A stretch of DNA of 32,952 nucleotides from Muribaculaceae bacterium (lineage in GTDB: Bacteria > Bacteroidota > Bacteroidia > Bacteroidales > Muribaculaceae): assembly GCA_022510465.1 (NCBI GenBank), contig JAFLTJ010000019.1, forward strand, positions 1 through 32,952. The letters run 5' to 3'. Below are positions 1 to 8,503 of this stretch, piece by piece. Both the position numbers and the translations under genes were made by a program. Numbering within the stretch: the stretch's first letter is position 1; the number at the start of each line of letters is the position of its first letter. The notes under the pieces are model-generated. The model did not search any database, was not told where the DNA came from, and was given only the letters and a program-made list of their open reading frames with translations.

Positions 1-177
1 GGCCCCCCACGACTCGTGGGTTCGGTTAAAATAAGATGAAACACGCCGCTTGAGGTTTTTGGCTTTACCTACATAGATAACCTTCCCATCCTTGTCATAA
101 TACATATAGACACCGGGAGTGGAAGGTAATATGGAGATTTTAGCCTTAAGCTCGGGCGATTTATCATTTTTAGCCAT
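1..177 (-). CDS. uvrC: UvrABC excinuclease subunit C, N-terminal part (cut by window edge)
   Basis: The first 59 residues of UvrC are present and the rest lies beyond the left edge. UvrC makes the dual incisions in nucleotide excision repair with UvrA and UvrB in the cytoplasm. The visible part is the start of the GIY-YIG nuclease domain: [15 protein letters not shown], then [14 protein letters not shown], then SYF, which is the classic UvrC opening with the GVY and IYVGKAKNL motifs. The ATG at 177 opens [11 protein letters not shown], and the family motif begins about 15 residues in, as expected. It is the last visible gene of a ybeY-mnmG-apt-uvrC run on the minus strand, 34 bases after apt. 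The call is secure because this N-terminal motif set is diagnostic; only the length is unknown. Confidence 0.95.
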   Translation of the reverse strand, partial: MAKNDKSPELKAKISILPSTPGVYMYYDKDGKVIYVGKAKNLKRRVSSYFNRTHESWGA

Positions 178-196
178 TAGTCAGACATGTCCTCCT
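177..196 (-). promoter_or_regulatory. Strong Shine-Dalgarno and three-codon leader before uvrC
   Basis: On the minus strand a full AGGAGG (191-196) lies 13 bases upstream of the uvrC ATG, which is long for a normal spacing. Between them sits a tiny open frame, ATG-TCT-GAC-TAA (188 to 177), whose stop overlaps the uvrC start as TAATG. Bacteroidetes genes rarely carry strong Shine-Dalgarno sequences. The arrangement could allow re-initiation onto uvrC, or could be chance. The sequence is direct; the role is inference. Confidence 0.35.
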
Positions 197-211
197 ATTT
201 GACAAAAGAGC

Positions 212-730
212 TCAATAAGCGATTAAAGAGGTTACCTCAACACCAGCAGGCAACAGATTGCGACCGCCGAGGGCACCGAGTTCGATGATGAAATTTATGT
301 ATATTTTTTGGGGGTTCATGCTTTTCACCAGCTCGTATGCCGCAGCCATTGTTCCGCCGGTAGCCAACACATCATCATGCAGCACAACAACATCATCGGG
401 ACCTATCGCATCGCGGTGCATCTCGATAGTATCTACACCATACTCCTTCTGATAAGAGCAAGAGACAGTGTCGGCCGGAAGTTTTCCGGGCTTACGAGCC
501 GGAACGAAACCGGCGCCTATCTCGTGAGCAAGAATAGACCCTCCGATAAAGCCGCGAGACTCGATACCGACAACCTTGGTAACACCCTTATCGCGATATA
601 GGTCAGCGAGCGCTTTCCCGATGGTGTTCAGAGCTTGCGGGTCCTTAAATACGGTAGTCAAATCCTTAAACACAATTCCCTTTTGTGGAAAGTCAATAAC
701 ATCCCTGATTTTTGATTTTACGTATTCCAT
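212..730 (-). CDS. apt: Adenine phosphoribosyltransferase
   Basis: Converts adenine and PRPP to AMP and pyrophosphate in cytoplasmic purine salvage. The protein is 172 residues, normal for Apt. It shows FPQKGIVFKDLTTVFKDP near the N-terminus, GIESRGFIGG, the RKPGKLP loop, and the PRPP-binding motif VVVLHDDVLATGGTMAAA. I chose the ATG at 730 (MEYVKSKIRDVI), matching the usual Apt start. The frame stays open upstream to a TTG at 790, but those 20 extra residues have no family counterpart and would overlap the parS site. It lies 62 bases after mnmG and 34 before uvrC on the same strand, so it is probably cotranscribed with both. The family call is very secure. Confidence 0.96.
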   Translation of the reverse strand: MEYVKSKIRDVIDFPQKGIVFKDLTTVFKDPQALNTIGKALADLYRDKGVTKVVGIESRGFIGGSILAHEIGAGFVPARKPGKLPADTVSCSYQKEYGVDTIEMHRDAIGPDDVVVLHDDVLATGGTMAAAYELVKSMNPQKIYINFIIELGALGGRNLLPAGVEVTSLIAY

Positions 731-768
731 TTTATAGCATTTAAAATTATTATTCTGAATAAAACGAT

Positions 769-784
769 TGTTCCACGTGAAACA
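769..784. other. parS: parS centromere-like site (ParB-binding)
   Basis: The sequence TGTTCCACGTGAAACA is an exact match to the well-known parS consensus TGTTnCACGTGAAACA, a near-perfect 16-base palindrome. ParB binds such sites, spreads, and with ParA and SMC organises and segregates the origin region. The site lies in the 62-base gap between mnmG and apt, outside both coding regions with the apt start used here. parS sites normally cluster around the replication origin. I looked for other CACGTG cores in the window (about 4493, 22735, 29909 and 32890) and none has the parS flanks. Function is inferred from the match. Confidence 0.85.
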
Positions 785-792
785 TTCCAAAT

Positions 793-2673
793 CTATCTGC
801 CTAACAGAAGCAGCAATATATTAACATCGGCAGGAGAAATTCCCGGTATTCGCGACGCCTGGCCAACCGTCTCCGGGTCTATCTTTTCTAACTTCTGACG
901 AGCCTCGGTCGACAGGGCCTTAATGTTTTTATACTCAATTTTTCCTCGCAATTTGAGCGCTTCAAGTCTAACTAACTTCTCGGCATTAATCTTCTCCCGC
1001 TCTATATATCCGCCATACTTGATTAATATCTCGGCCGCCTCCAGTATCTCATCACGGCGCTCAGCCTCAATATTCTCATCAATCCAGCGGCCCATCGCGT
1101 CTATCTCGGGCGTCAAAACCGCAATAGACAGCTGTGGCCGCAATATCAAGTCTACCAACTTGACACCCTGTTTCAGCGGCGTGGTTCCAAGTCGCTCAAG
1201 GGCCGGGTTGATAAGCGCGGGTTTAATTGAAAATGTTTTGGCAAACTCAATAAAGGCGTCACGCTGACATCGTTTCGATTCCATCAGATTAAAACGCCGT
1301 TCGTCAGCAAGACCTATTTGATAGCCTAAAGGCGTGAGACGCATATCGGCATCATCCTGACGCAACAGAATTCGGTATTCAGCCCGGGAGGTAAACATGC
1401 GATAGGGCTCGTCAACTCCCTTAGTCACGAGGTCATCAATAAGCACGCCGATATATGCCTGGTCGCGCCCCAGCGTAAAAGCACTATCGCCTTTGACCCG
1501 CAACGCAGCGTTGATACCGGCAATCAAGCCCTGACCGGCCGCCTCCTCGTAGCCGGTAGTGCCGTTAACCTGCCCCGCGAAATAGAGACCGCCAACAAGT
1601 TTCGTTTCCAGCGTGTGTCGCAATTGTGTCGGGTCAAAGAAGTCATATTCTATAGCATACCCCGGGCGATATATAACAACATTTTTCAGCGCCGGGATTG
1701 TTTCAAGCGCCTCTATCTGCACATCTATAGGAAGTGAGGATGAAAACCCGTTCAAATAGAACTCATTGGTGGTCTCCCCTTCCGGTTCAAGAAAAAGCTG
1801 GTGCTCGGTTTTATCAGCAAAAGTAACAATCTTGGTTTCGATTGACGGACAATAGCGCGGTCCAATACTTTTTATCTGCCCGTTGTACAGCGGAGAGTCG
1901 GGCAAACCGCGTCGCAAAACATCGTGCGTAGAGCTGTTTGTATAGACAATATAACAGGAGCGCGGAGATAATTCCCTTTTAACATCGGGCAGATAGGAGA
2001 ATCCGTGATAATCATCGTCACCGGGCTGTTCCACCGTTTGACCGAAATCAACCGAACGGGCGTCTATTCTCACCGGCGTGCCGGTTTTCATTCTATCGGT
2101 CACAAACCCAATCTCAATCAGCCGGGATGTAAGCGAAACCGAAGCCGGCTCGGACACGCGGCCACCCGGCACCTGCACACGGCCAATATGCATCAGCCCG
2201 TTCAAGAATGTGCCGGCGGTCAGAACAACCGACGTGGCTTTGAATGTCATCCCGAGAGCAGTCTTTACGCCTCGTATTTCACCATCCTCTATGATAACGT
2301 CAACAACGTCATCCTGCCACATATTCAAATTGTCGGTATTCTCTAATATCTCACGCCAACACTGACTGAATTTAACTCGGTCGCTTTGGGAACGAGGGCT
2401 CCACATTGCCGGCCCTTTGGAGCGATTGAGCATTCGGAACTGTATGGCAGTCCTATCGGTCACAATACCCATCATGCCACCAAGCGCATCAATTTCGCGA
2501 ACTATCTGGCCTTTGGCAATACCCCCAACGGCCGGATTGCAACTCATTTGCGCTATCTTATTCATATCCAGCGTGATGAGCAACGTAGACACACCGAGTT
2601 TGGCCGCCGCATGAGCAGCCTCACACCCGGCATGACCGGCTCCAATAACTATTACATCATAGTCTCGCTTCAT
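793..2673 (-). CDS. mnmG: tRNA uridine-5-carboxymethylaminomethyl modification enzyme MnmG (GidA)
   Basis: MnmG, with the GTPase MnmE, installs the cmnm5 group on wobble U34 of several tRNAs using FAD and methylene-tetrahydrofolate. At 626 residues it has full family length. The N-terminus carries the Rossmann FAD motif VIVIGAGHAGCEAA, then the family motifs MSCNPAVGGIAKG and LNRSKGPAMWSPR with QSDR. Further on it has PGYAIEYDFFDPTQL, GLYFAGQVNGTTGYEEAA and MFTSRAEYRILLRQDDADMRL. The C-terminus ends with SRIPGISPADVNILLLLL, the MnmE-interacting end. It is 21 bases downstream of ybeY and precedes apt. The ATG at 2673 begins MKRDYDVIVIG and leaves no room for an earlier start. No anomalies seen. 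Confidence 0.98.
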   Translation of the reverse strand: MKRDYDVIVIGAGHAGCEAAHAAAKLGVSTLLITLDMNKIAQMSCNPAVGGIAKGQIVREIDALGGMMGIVTDRTAIQFRMLNRSKGPAMWSPRSQSDRVKFSQCWREILENTDNLNMWQDDVVDVIIEDGEIRGVKTALGMTFKATSVVLTAGTFLNGLMHIGRVQVPGGRVSEPASVSLTSRLIEIGFVTDRMKTGTPVRIDARSVDFGQTVEQPGDDDYHGFSYLPDVKRELSPRSCYIVYTNSSTHDVLRRGLPDSPLYNGQIKSIGPRYCPSIETKIVTFADKTEHQLFLEPEGETTNEFYLNGFSSSLPIDVQIEALETIPALKNVVIYRPGYAIEYDFFDPTQLRHTLETKLVGGLYFAGQVNGTTGYEEAAGQGLIAGINAALRVKGDSAFTLGRDQAYIGVLIDDLVTKGVDEPYRMFTSRAEYRILLRQDDADMRLTPLGYQIGLADERRFNLMESKRCQRDAFIEFAKTFSIKPALINPALERLGTTPLKQGVKLVDLILRPQLSIAVLTPEIDAMGRWIDENIEAERRDEILEAAEILIKYGGYIEREKINAEKLVRLEALKLRGKIEYKNIKALSTEARQKLEKIDPETVGQASRIPGISPADVNILLLLLGR

Positions 2674-2694
2674 TCCGTAATCAACTGATATATT

Positions 2695-3141
2695 TTATTT
2701 TACAGCGGCCGATAAATCAGAAAAAAGTTTCAACGCCTCGTTTTCATGCCGCTCCATGATTTCACGCTCGCCGGGCCCCTTGTCGTCTATCCCACAGAGG
2801 TGGAGAACGCCATGAGCTATCACGCGCAGCAACTCCGTCTCGTATGGCTGGTTCAACGACTCGGCATTGGAGGCAACCGTATCAAGAGAAACAAAAATAT
2901 CTCCCGAAATAAGCCGGCCGCGCGTGTAGTCAAAGGTAATTATATCGGTATAATAATCATGTTGCAAAAATTCCCGATTAACCTTTAATATCTCCGAATC
3001 GTCACAAAAAATATATGTAATAGGACCGACGAGCCGATTATGCGTTCCGGCAACCGTCGTTAACCAGCGTTCCAAAAGTTCAACATCAAACGTCGGCTCT
3101 GAAACACCGCTTCGGGTTATCCAATTTATTTTGTTCTTCAT
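2695..3141 (-). CDS. ybeY: Endoribonuclease YbeY (rRNA maturation factor)
   Basis: YbeY is a zinc-dependent endoribonuclease acting in 16S rRNA 3' maturation and ribosome quality control. The 148-residue protein has the family region EILKVNREFLQHDYYTDIITF and the metal motif HGVLHLCGIDDKG. In the canonical H-x3-H-x5-H motif the third histidine is replaced here by Asp, a variant I recall as usual in Bacteroidetes. It is the first gene of the minus-strand run ybeY-mnmG-apt-uvrC, and a good Bacteroides-type promoter lies just upstream. The start ATG at 3141 gives MKNKINWI and is the only reasonable choice. Confidence 0.93.
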   Translation of the reverse strand: MKNKINWITRSGVSEPTFDVELLERWLTTVAGTHNRLVGPITYIFCDDSEILKVNREFLQHDYYTDIITFDYTRGRLISGDIFVSLDTVASNAESLNQPYETELLRVIAHGVLHLCGIDDKGPGEREIMERHENEALKLFSDLSAAVK

Positions 3142-3179
3142 TTACCGAAAGTGGAGGTTCAAAACATCCCCTCAAGGAG

Positions 3180-3212
3180 CAAAATTAAATTATTTCCCAT
3201 AAATTTACAAAA
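3180..3212 (-). promoter_or_regulatory. Promoter of the ybeY-mnmG-apt-uvrC run
   Basis: Read on the minus strand, TTTTG (3212-3208) is followed after 20 bases by TAATTTTG (3187-3180). This matches the Bacteroides housekeeping-sigma consensus TTTG-N19-21-TAnnTTTG. Transcription would start near 3173, about 30 bases before the ybeY ATG. The 336-base gap between ybeY and the leucine-rich-repeat gene (3142-3477) holds this promoter, a divergent one at 3417-3447 and an inverted repeat at 3376-3420. I see nothing else in it. Confidence 0.75.
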
Positions 3213-3375
3213 TGAATTTTTTCTGAATAAAAAACAAGAACAGCCAAAATCAGCATATATTTCTATATATCAACAAAATACACAAAATCAAACCCCGCGA
3301 GAATAAAAAATTGAAAACCGAACCGCACGGGAGCAGGTAAAACAGCACTCTGCGTGTTAAAAAATTTAACATTCA

Positions 3376-3420
3376 TCAATTCTATTTTTGAGAAAAAATT
3401 AAACACAAATTTAGAATTGA
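3376..3420. repeat. 9-base inverted repeat upstream of the leucine-rich-repeat gene
   Basis: TCAATTCTA (3376-3384) and its exact complement TAGAATTGA (3412-3420) are separated by 27 bases. The right arm covers the -33 element of the promoter at 3417-3447. That position suits an operator bound by a dimeric regulator, but it could be chance in AT-rich DNA. Confidence 0.4.
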
Positions 3421-3447
3421 GGTTTTGCAATTTTTTACTTACCTTTG
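3417..3447 (+). promoter_or_regulatory. Promoter of the leucine-rich-repeat gene and downstream run
   Basis: TTG (3417-3419), a 20-base spacer and TACCTTTG (3440-3447) match the Bacteroides promoter consensus. The ATG at 3478 follows 30 bases after the -7 element. It may drive the whole plus-strand run to about 10.2 kb, since the gaps between those genes are only 0-40 bases. Confidence 0.7.
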
Positions 3448-3477
3448 CAAGGTAAACCGTATATATCATTTTTGGAA

Positions 3478-4905
3478 ATGAAAGCAAGAACATATCTACT
3501 CGGCCTCATTGCAACACTCAGCTTGCAAGGCAATGCCATTGTCAATACAACAGCCGGCAGCTTGAAAAGCACACTATCGCAAGACCAACTCTCGGCAAGC
3601 ACACTTCAGATTGAGGGCAAAATCGACGCCGCCGACCTTGAGTTCCTCGGCGGTCTCACAACTTTGACAAATCTCGACCTAACCCGGGCAACAATCGTTG
3701 AATATGACGGGCAGCGACTCACGTCGGGCGCTGTTCACAGCGACGCCAACCGCATCCCCGATTACGCCTTCCTGGGTTCAACCATTACCTCGATTTCGCT
3801 CCCCACATCGCTGGAGGCCATCGGAGAAGGTGCATTCGCCGGTTCAAAACTGACGTCAATCAACATTGCCGCCTCGATAAACTACATTGGAGAATACGTT
3901 TTCAGCGATTGCTCGGAGCTGGAAACCGCCAACATCGGTACGCCCGATATACCTAAGGGTTCGTTTCGCGCATGCTCCAAACTGAGAAGTATCGGCGTGT
4001 CAACGACTCTCAGCAGCGTGGGCGACGACGCTTTTGCCGGCTGCAGCAGCCTGGATGCATTTTCATTTTACGAGAATGTTGCCACCATTGGTCACGACGC
4101 CTTTAGTGGCACGGCATTGAGAATGGTCGATTTATCGCGATGCAAACAGATGACTACAATCGGCGACCGCGCTTTTGCCGACTGCACATCGCTGACATCG
4201 GTCTACCTGCCAAGTTCGCTTACATCGATTGGCAAGGGAGTATTTTTTGACAACGTAGCCCTGGAGGGGATTACGCTGCCGGCCGGAATCACCGAAATTC
4301 CCGATTTACTGTTCAAAGGCGCATTCAACGTAAGCGAAAGAACCATAGCTGCGATGACCGACATTACAACTATCGGTGATTATGCATTCATGGACCTCAC
4401 AGCCATTGCAAATTGGAAAGTTCCCGAAGGGCTTGTGTACATCGGAACCGGAGCCATGGAGGGAATGACAGGTCTTGAGGAGATTAACGCCTCACGTGTG
4501 AGCGCCGTTCCCGAGCTGGGAGAAAACGTGTGGGCAGGCGTGGACCAAAGCTCGGTTCTCCTAATCGCTCCCGAAAATCTTGAAGAGGAATTTGCAGAGG
4601 CACCACAGTGGAAAGAGTTTAATCTCCTGCGAAACTCGGGTGTTGACGATATTGAAAACGACCTCGCAACCACCGGCAACGTTGAGTTCTACATCGAAGG
4701 GAACACACTGCACATCGTTGCCGCAACCGACATAAACAACGTTGCGCTGTATGACATTACAGGTCACGCGATTGCAACATTGCTCGGCGTTAACTCGGCA
4801 ACAACATCCATTGACCTGACAGGCACCCAACCGGGCATTCTGATTATCACGGTTGAAACAGCCGACAATAAAACCACGACAGCAAAATTTGTCTATAAAG
4901 GCTGA
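3478..4905 (+). CDS. Secreted BspA-like leucine-rich-repeat protein with T9SS sorting tail
   Basis: A 475-residue exported surface protein. The ATG at 3478 gives MKARTYLLGLIATLSLQGNA, a good signal peptide; the frame extends 5' to a TTG at 3445 but without a signal sequence. Residues of roughly 75-370 are repeats of the Treponema/BspA type (LRR_5), with units such as IPDYAFLGSTITSISLP, IGEGAFAGSKLTSINI and IGDRAFADCTSLTSVYLP. The last 70 or so residues (NNVALYDITGHAIATL, then PGILIITV and TTAKFVYKG) form a type A T9SS C-terminal signal like those of the nuclease at 6827 and the PNGase at 14532. Such proteins often mediate adhesion, but the ligand cannot be read from sequence. trmB follows three bases after its stop. 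Confidence 0.85.
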   Translation: MKARTYLLGLIATLSLQGNAIVNTTAGSLKSTLSQDQLSASTLQIEGKIDAADLEFLGGLTTLTNLDLTRATIVEYDGQRLTSGAVHSDANRIPDYAFLGSTITSISLPTSLEAIGEGAFAGSKLTSINIAASINYIGEYVFSDCSELETANIGTPDIPKGSFRACSKLRSIGVSTTLSSVGDDAFAGCSSLDAFSFYENVATIGHDAFSGTALRMVDLSRCKQMTTIGDRAFADCTSLTSVYLPSSLTSIGKGVFFDNVALEGITLPAGITEIPDLLFKGAFNVSERTIAAMTDITTIGDYAFMDLTAIANWKVPEGLVYIGTGAMEGMTGLEEINASRVSAVPELGENVWAGVDQSSVLLIAPENLEEEFAEAPQWKEFNLLRNSGVDDIENDLATTGNVEFYIEGNTLHIVAATDINNVALYDITGHAIATLLGVNSATTSIDLTGTQPGILIITVETADNKTTTAKFVYKG

Positions 4906-4908
4906 TTA

Positions 4909-5670
4909 ATGGGGAAGAACAAGCTGTCTAAATTTCGCGAAATGGAGACAATTGATTTTGTCTTCCAATACCCGTTTGCACGCCTGCAAGAGGAAGGATT
5001 TCCTTTGCGCGGAGAATGGCACACCGATTTTTTTGACAACAGCAACCCCATCGTTCTGGAATTGGGCTGTGGCAAAGGCGAGTACACCGTAGGGCTGGCA
5101 CGGCGCTTCCCCGAAATGAATTTCATAGGCGTCGACATCAAGGGTGCGCGCATGTGGAAAGGCGCAACCGCCGCCCGCAACGAAGGGTTGAAAAACGTGG
5201 CTTTTCTGCGCACAAACATTGAGCTTATCGACCGCTTTTTTGCGCCCGACGAAGTTTCACGCATCTGGATTACCTTCCCCGACCCGCAGATGAAGAAAAC
5301 TCGCAAGCGATTGACCTCCACCCGATTCATGGAGCTGTATCGCCACATCTTGCTCAACGGCGGAGAGATACATCTGAAGACCGACTCCCCTTTTCTCTAC
5401 ACCTACACCCGCGAAATGACCCGGGTCAACAAGCTTGATATAATTACCGATACCGACGACCTTTACCACAGCAATCTCGCATCGGACATTCTGTCAATTC
5501 GCACTTTCTATGAGCAGCAATGGCTCGACCGAGGGCTGACCATCAAATACCTGTCATGGAAACTTGACCACGACACCCGGCTGACCGAACCCGATATTGA
5601 AATTGAGCATGACACCTACCGCTCGTTCTCGCGCGGCCTTGTCAACGAGCTTTCACCGATAGTCGATTAA
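4909..5670 (+). CDS. trmB: tRNA (guanine-N7-)-methyltransferase
   Basis: Methylates G46 in the tRNA variable loop using S-adenosylmethionine. At 253 residues the length is normal. It has the SAM-binding motif [17 protein letters not shown] (about residues 48-64), [15 protein letters not shown], and the catalytic-site motif [16 protein letters not shown] (about 120-135), followed by [11 protein letters not shown]. This set is specific for TrmB. The ATG at 4909 lies three bases after the preceding stop, so translation is probably coupled, and mrp begins 15 bases downstream. No oddities. Confidence 0.96.
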   Translation: MGKNKLSKFREMETIDFVFQYPFARLQEEGFPLRGEWHTDFFDNSNPIVLELGCGKGEYTVGLARRFPEMNFIGVDIKGARMWKGATAARNEGLKNVAFLRTNIELIDRFFAPDEVSRIWITFPDPQMKKTRKRLTSTRFMELYRHILLNGGEIHLKTDSPFLYTYTREMTRVNKLDIITDTDDLYHSNLASDILSIRTFYEQQWLDRGLTIKYLSWKLDHDTRLTEPDIEIEHDTYRSFSRGLVNELSPIVD

Positions 5671-5685
5671 TATCCTAACAGTAAA

Positions 5686-6789
5686 ATGCAACAAACACTA
5701 TACCCCAAGCTGATACTTGACGCCCTCTCCACCGTTCGCTATCCGGGCACCGGGCGCAACATCGTTGAGAGCGATATGGTGGCTGATGACATCACCATCA
5801 ACGGCCATCACGTATCTTTCACCCTACAGTTCAGCCGGCCAACCGACCCCTTTATAAAATCACTCGTAAAAGCGGCCGAAGCAGCCATAAAGACATACGC
5901 GAGCGAAGACGCCGAAGTGATTGTAAACGTCAAAACGCTCCCTGCCGCAACACCCGAACGCACAAATCCACTCCCGGGCGTGAAAAATATAATCGGAATT
6001 TCGTCGGGAAAAGGTGGTGTTGGAAAATCTACGGTGGCGAGCAATCTTGCTGTAGCTCTTGCCGCCGAAGGGTATAGTGTGGGTCTGCTCGACGCCGACA
6101 TATTCGGGCCATCGGCTCCCACAATGTTTGGAATCGAGGGCGAGCAACTATACATCCATCAGGTAGATGGACAGGACAAAATAATTCCGGCCGAAAAATA
6201 TGGAGTCAAAGTGCTGTCAATAGGCCTGCTGGTCGACAAAAATGCCTCGCTGACATGGCGCGGAGGAATGGCATCGCGCGCTCTGACCCAGCTCATTACC
6301 GACGCCGACTGGGGTAGCCTCGATTACTTCCTTATCGACATGCCTCCCGGCACAAGCGACATTCACCTCACCCTTGTTCAGACCCTTGCCCTGACCGGCA
6401 TTATCATCGTAACAACCCCCCAGGAGGTTGCGCTTGCCGACGCCCGTCGCGGATACACAATGTTTACCGACGATAAAGTCAACGTTCCGGTGCTTGGGTT
6501 AGTGCAAAATATGGCATGGTTTACCCCCGAAAAACACCCCGACGAGCAGTATTATATATTCGGGAAAGATGGTGGAGCCGCCCTGGCGCGCGAGTTGAAT
6601 ATTCCATTGCTGGCCGACATTCCGCTCGTTGGCCGCATCCGCGAGGGGGGCGACAACGGCGCTCCGATAGCGCTAAATTCCGAGTCGCTTACAGCCCAGG
6701 CATTCCGCCACCTCGCCCGTGAAACGGTCGACGCCGTTGAACGACGCAATGCCAACCTGCCGCCAACAGCCAAAGTAACTCTCAAATAG
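5686..6789 (+). CDS. Mrp/ApbC-family iron-sulfur carrier ATPase
   Basis: A 367-residue P-loop ATPase of the Mrp/NBP35 family, which carries Fe-S clusters to apoproteins in the cytoplasm. Residues 1-85 resemble the DUF59/MIP18-type domain common in bacterial Mrp. Residues about 105-120 hold the deviant Walker A SSGKGGVGKSTVASNLA, followed by LLDADIFGPSAPTMFG and DYFLIDMPPGTSD. Unlike E. coli Mrp, the C-terminal region reads NMAWFTPEKHPDEQYYIFG, with no CxxC cluster-ligand pair. From memory this is usual in Bacteroidetes. It is embedded in the trmB-mrp-nuclease run. The family is certain; its Fe-S carrier role is inferred. Confidence 0.92.
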   Translation: MQQTLYPKLILDALSTVRYPGTGRNIVESDMVADDITINGHHVSFTLQFSRPTDPFIKSLVKAAEAAIKTYASEDAEVIVNVKTLPAATPERTNPLPGVKNIIGISSGKGGVGKSTVASNLAVALAAEGYSVGLLDADIFGPSAPTMFGIEGEQLYIHQVDGQDKIIPAEKYGVKVLSIGLLVDKNASLTWRGGMASRALTQLITDADWGSLDYFLIDMPPGTSDIHLTLVQTLALTGIIIVTTPQEVALADARRGYTMFTDDKVNVPVLGLVQNMAWFTPEKHPDEQYYIFGKDGGAALARELNIPLLADIPLVGRIREGGDNGAPIALNSESLTAQAFRHLARETVDAVERRNANLPPTAKVTLK

Positions 6790-6826
6790 CAACACTCCCC
6801 TATCCTCTTAAATCCTAATTATCAAC

Positions 6827-8503
6827 ATGAAACAACTAAGCTATACCTACCGTCTGCTGTCAATCGTGACGGCGTTGATTGTCGCACTGTCAACATGGGC
6901 CAAAATCCCGTCGGGCTACTACAACAATCTTAACGGCAAGACCGGGGAAGAATTGAAAACAGCCGCACATCAGATTATCAACCCCCACATGACGCCCGAC
7001 AGCTATTCCACATACTATACAAACCTGAAAGTCACGTTTATGCAAACCGACCTTCACCCCGGCAGCAGTCAATGGTGGGACATGTATAGCAACCAAGTGT
7101 TTTACGCGCCGTCGTTCAGCGGGCTCAACCGAGAGCACTCCTTTCCCAAAAGCTGGTGGGGCGGCAGCACCTCTATCCCACCCTACGTTGACCTCAACCA
7201 CTTGTATCCAAGTGAAATGAAAGCCAATACAGCCAAGAGTAACTTCCCCCTTGGCGAAGTTTCATCGGCCTCGTTCAACAACGGCGTGAGCAAAGTCGGC
7301 ACCCCGGTATCGGGACACGGAGGCGGCGCCTCGACTGTATTTGAGCCGGCAGACGAATATAAGGGTGACTTTGCCCGCACATACTTCTACATGGTAACAT
7401 GCTACCAAAATATGACCTGGAAGTACACCTACATGGCCCAAAACAACGCCTATCCCTCGTTGCAGCCATGGGCAATCAAAATGCTTCTGAAATGGGCTGC
7501 CGACGACCCCGTCAGCCAAAAAGAGATAGACCGAAACGAAGCTGTTTACCGCATTCAAAACAATCGAAACCCATTCATCGATTTTCCCAATCTTGCCGAG
7601 TATATATGGGGCGACAGGAACGGCGAGCTTTTCTACACCACATTAGTCCCCGAGGAGCCCAGCGGCGACCCGGTTCTCACCTCTCCCGTCGACCACATGG
7701 ACCTGGAATTCAGCGAAGTTGCCATTGGCAGCTCGTCGAGCGCAACGCTGATACTTCGCGGTGACAATATCACCAACAAACTGCAGCTGATGTTGACCGG
7801 AAGCAATCGCAACATGTACAAAGTCAGCGAAACATTAATTGACCCGACGCGCGTCAACACCACCACCGGCTGCGAAATATCAATAACCTATACTCCGAGC
7901 GAACTGGGCGAACATGTCGGCACTCTGACAATCTTTGATTACGATGACAGCGGCTCGTCGATTAACGTCATGCTCCACGGCGAGTGTCTCCCCGTTCCAA
8001 CCCTCAACGCCATTAAGGCTATCGACGCTACCGAGATTATGCCCGACAGTTATATAGCCAATTGGGAGGTGCCACAAGGCGACAACGTTGACTACTACAT
8101 CGTCTCCCGAACCGTCAATATCAACGGCACCGCCACCACCTACGAGCTGGAAGCCGAAGACAACTGGCTGAAAATAGAGGATTTCGACAAGAGCGATTCA
8201 GAGAGCTACACCGTTCAGAGCGTTCGCCTCGGCTATCGCTCGCCGATGTCAAACGTCATCTTCGTAAAACATTCGGGCATAGTTGACATCAACAACGACC
8301 TGCCGCTTGAAATAATAGTTGACAACGGGTTGATAACGTTCAACACAGCCGTGCCACAGGCCGACGCCCGCATTTATGATATTTCGGGAAGAATAGTTGC
8401 CTCCTTCAACGTCATAACTCCCGGCATGAGCATAACACTCCCCGCCGGCGTCTATTTTGTGACAACGGCAACCCATCCCGTTCCGGTCAAATTCATTTTC
8501 TGA
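6827..8503 (+). CDS. Secreted endonuclease I-family nuclease with T9SS sorting tail
   Basis: A 558-residue exported DNase. Residues 1-25 form a signal peptide (LLSIVTALIVALSTWA). Residues about 30-260 are the endonuclease I (EndA/NucM) domain with the His-Me finger motif NREHSFPKSWW (His104), then DLNHLYPSE and ANTAKSNFPLG. After about residue 280 follow Ig-like beta-sandwich segments (MDLEFSEVAIGSSSSATLIL to MLHGEC, then a fibronectin-like part). The C-terminus (ARIYDISGRIVASF, then AGVYFVTT and VKFIF) is a type A T9SS signal. The likely role is extracellular or surface DNA degradation for nutrients or biofilm. Its TGA overlaps the next ATG as TGATG. Confidence 0.9.
   Translation: MKQLSYTYRLLSIVTALIVALSTWAKIPSGYYNNLNGKTGEELKTAAHQIINPHMTPDSYSTYYTNLKVTFMQTDLHPGSSQWWDMYSNQVFYAPSFSGLNREHSFPKSWWGGSTSIPPYVDLNHLYPSEMKANTAKSNFPLGEVSSASFNNGVSKVGTPVSGHGGGASTVFEPADEYKGDFARTYFYMVTCYQNMTWKYTYMAQNNAYPSLQPWAIKMLLKWAADDPVSQKEIDRNEAVYRIQNNRNPFIDFPNLAEYIWGDRNGELFYTTLVPEEPSGDPVLTSPVDHMDLEFSEVAIGSSSSATLILRGDNITNKLQLMLTGSNRNMYKVSETLIDPTRVNTTTGCEISITYTPSELGEHVGTLTIFDYDDSGSSINVMLHGECLPVPTLNAIKAIDATEIMPDSYIANWEVPQGDNVDYYIVSRTVNINGTATTYELEAEDNWLKIEDFDKSDSESYTVQSVRLGYRSPMSNVIFVKHSGIVDINNDLPLEIIVDNGLITFNTAVPQADARIYDISGRIVASFNVITPGMSITLPAGVYFVTTATHPVPVKFIF

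Noticed and set aside
2005-2688. Plus-strand open frames inside mnmG
   Set aside because: They are shadows of the strongly conserved mnmG reading frame.
3263-3493. 76-residue minus-strand open frame between ybeY and the leucine-rich-repeat gene
   Set aside because: It crosses the promoter and the start of the plus-strand gene, is AT-driven, and has no recognisable domain.
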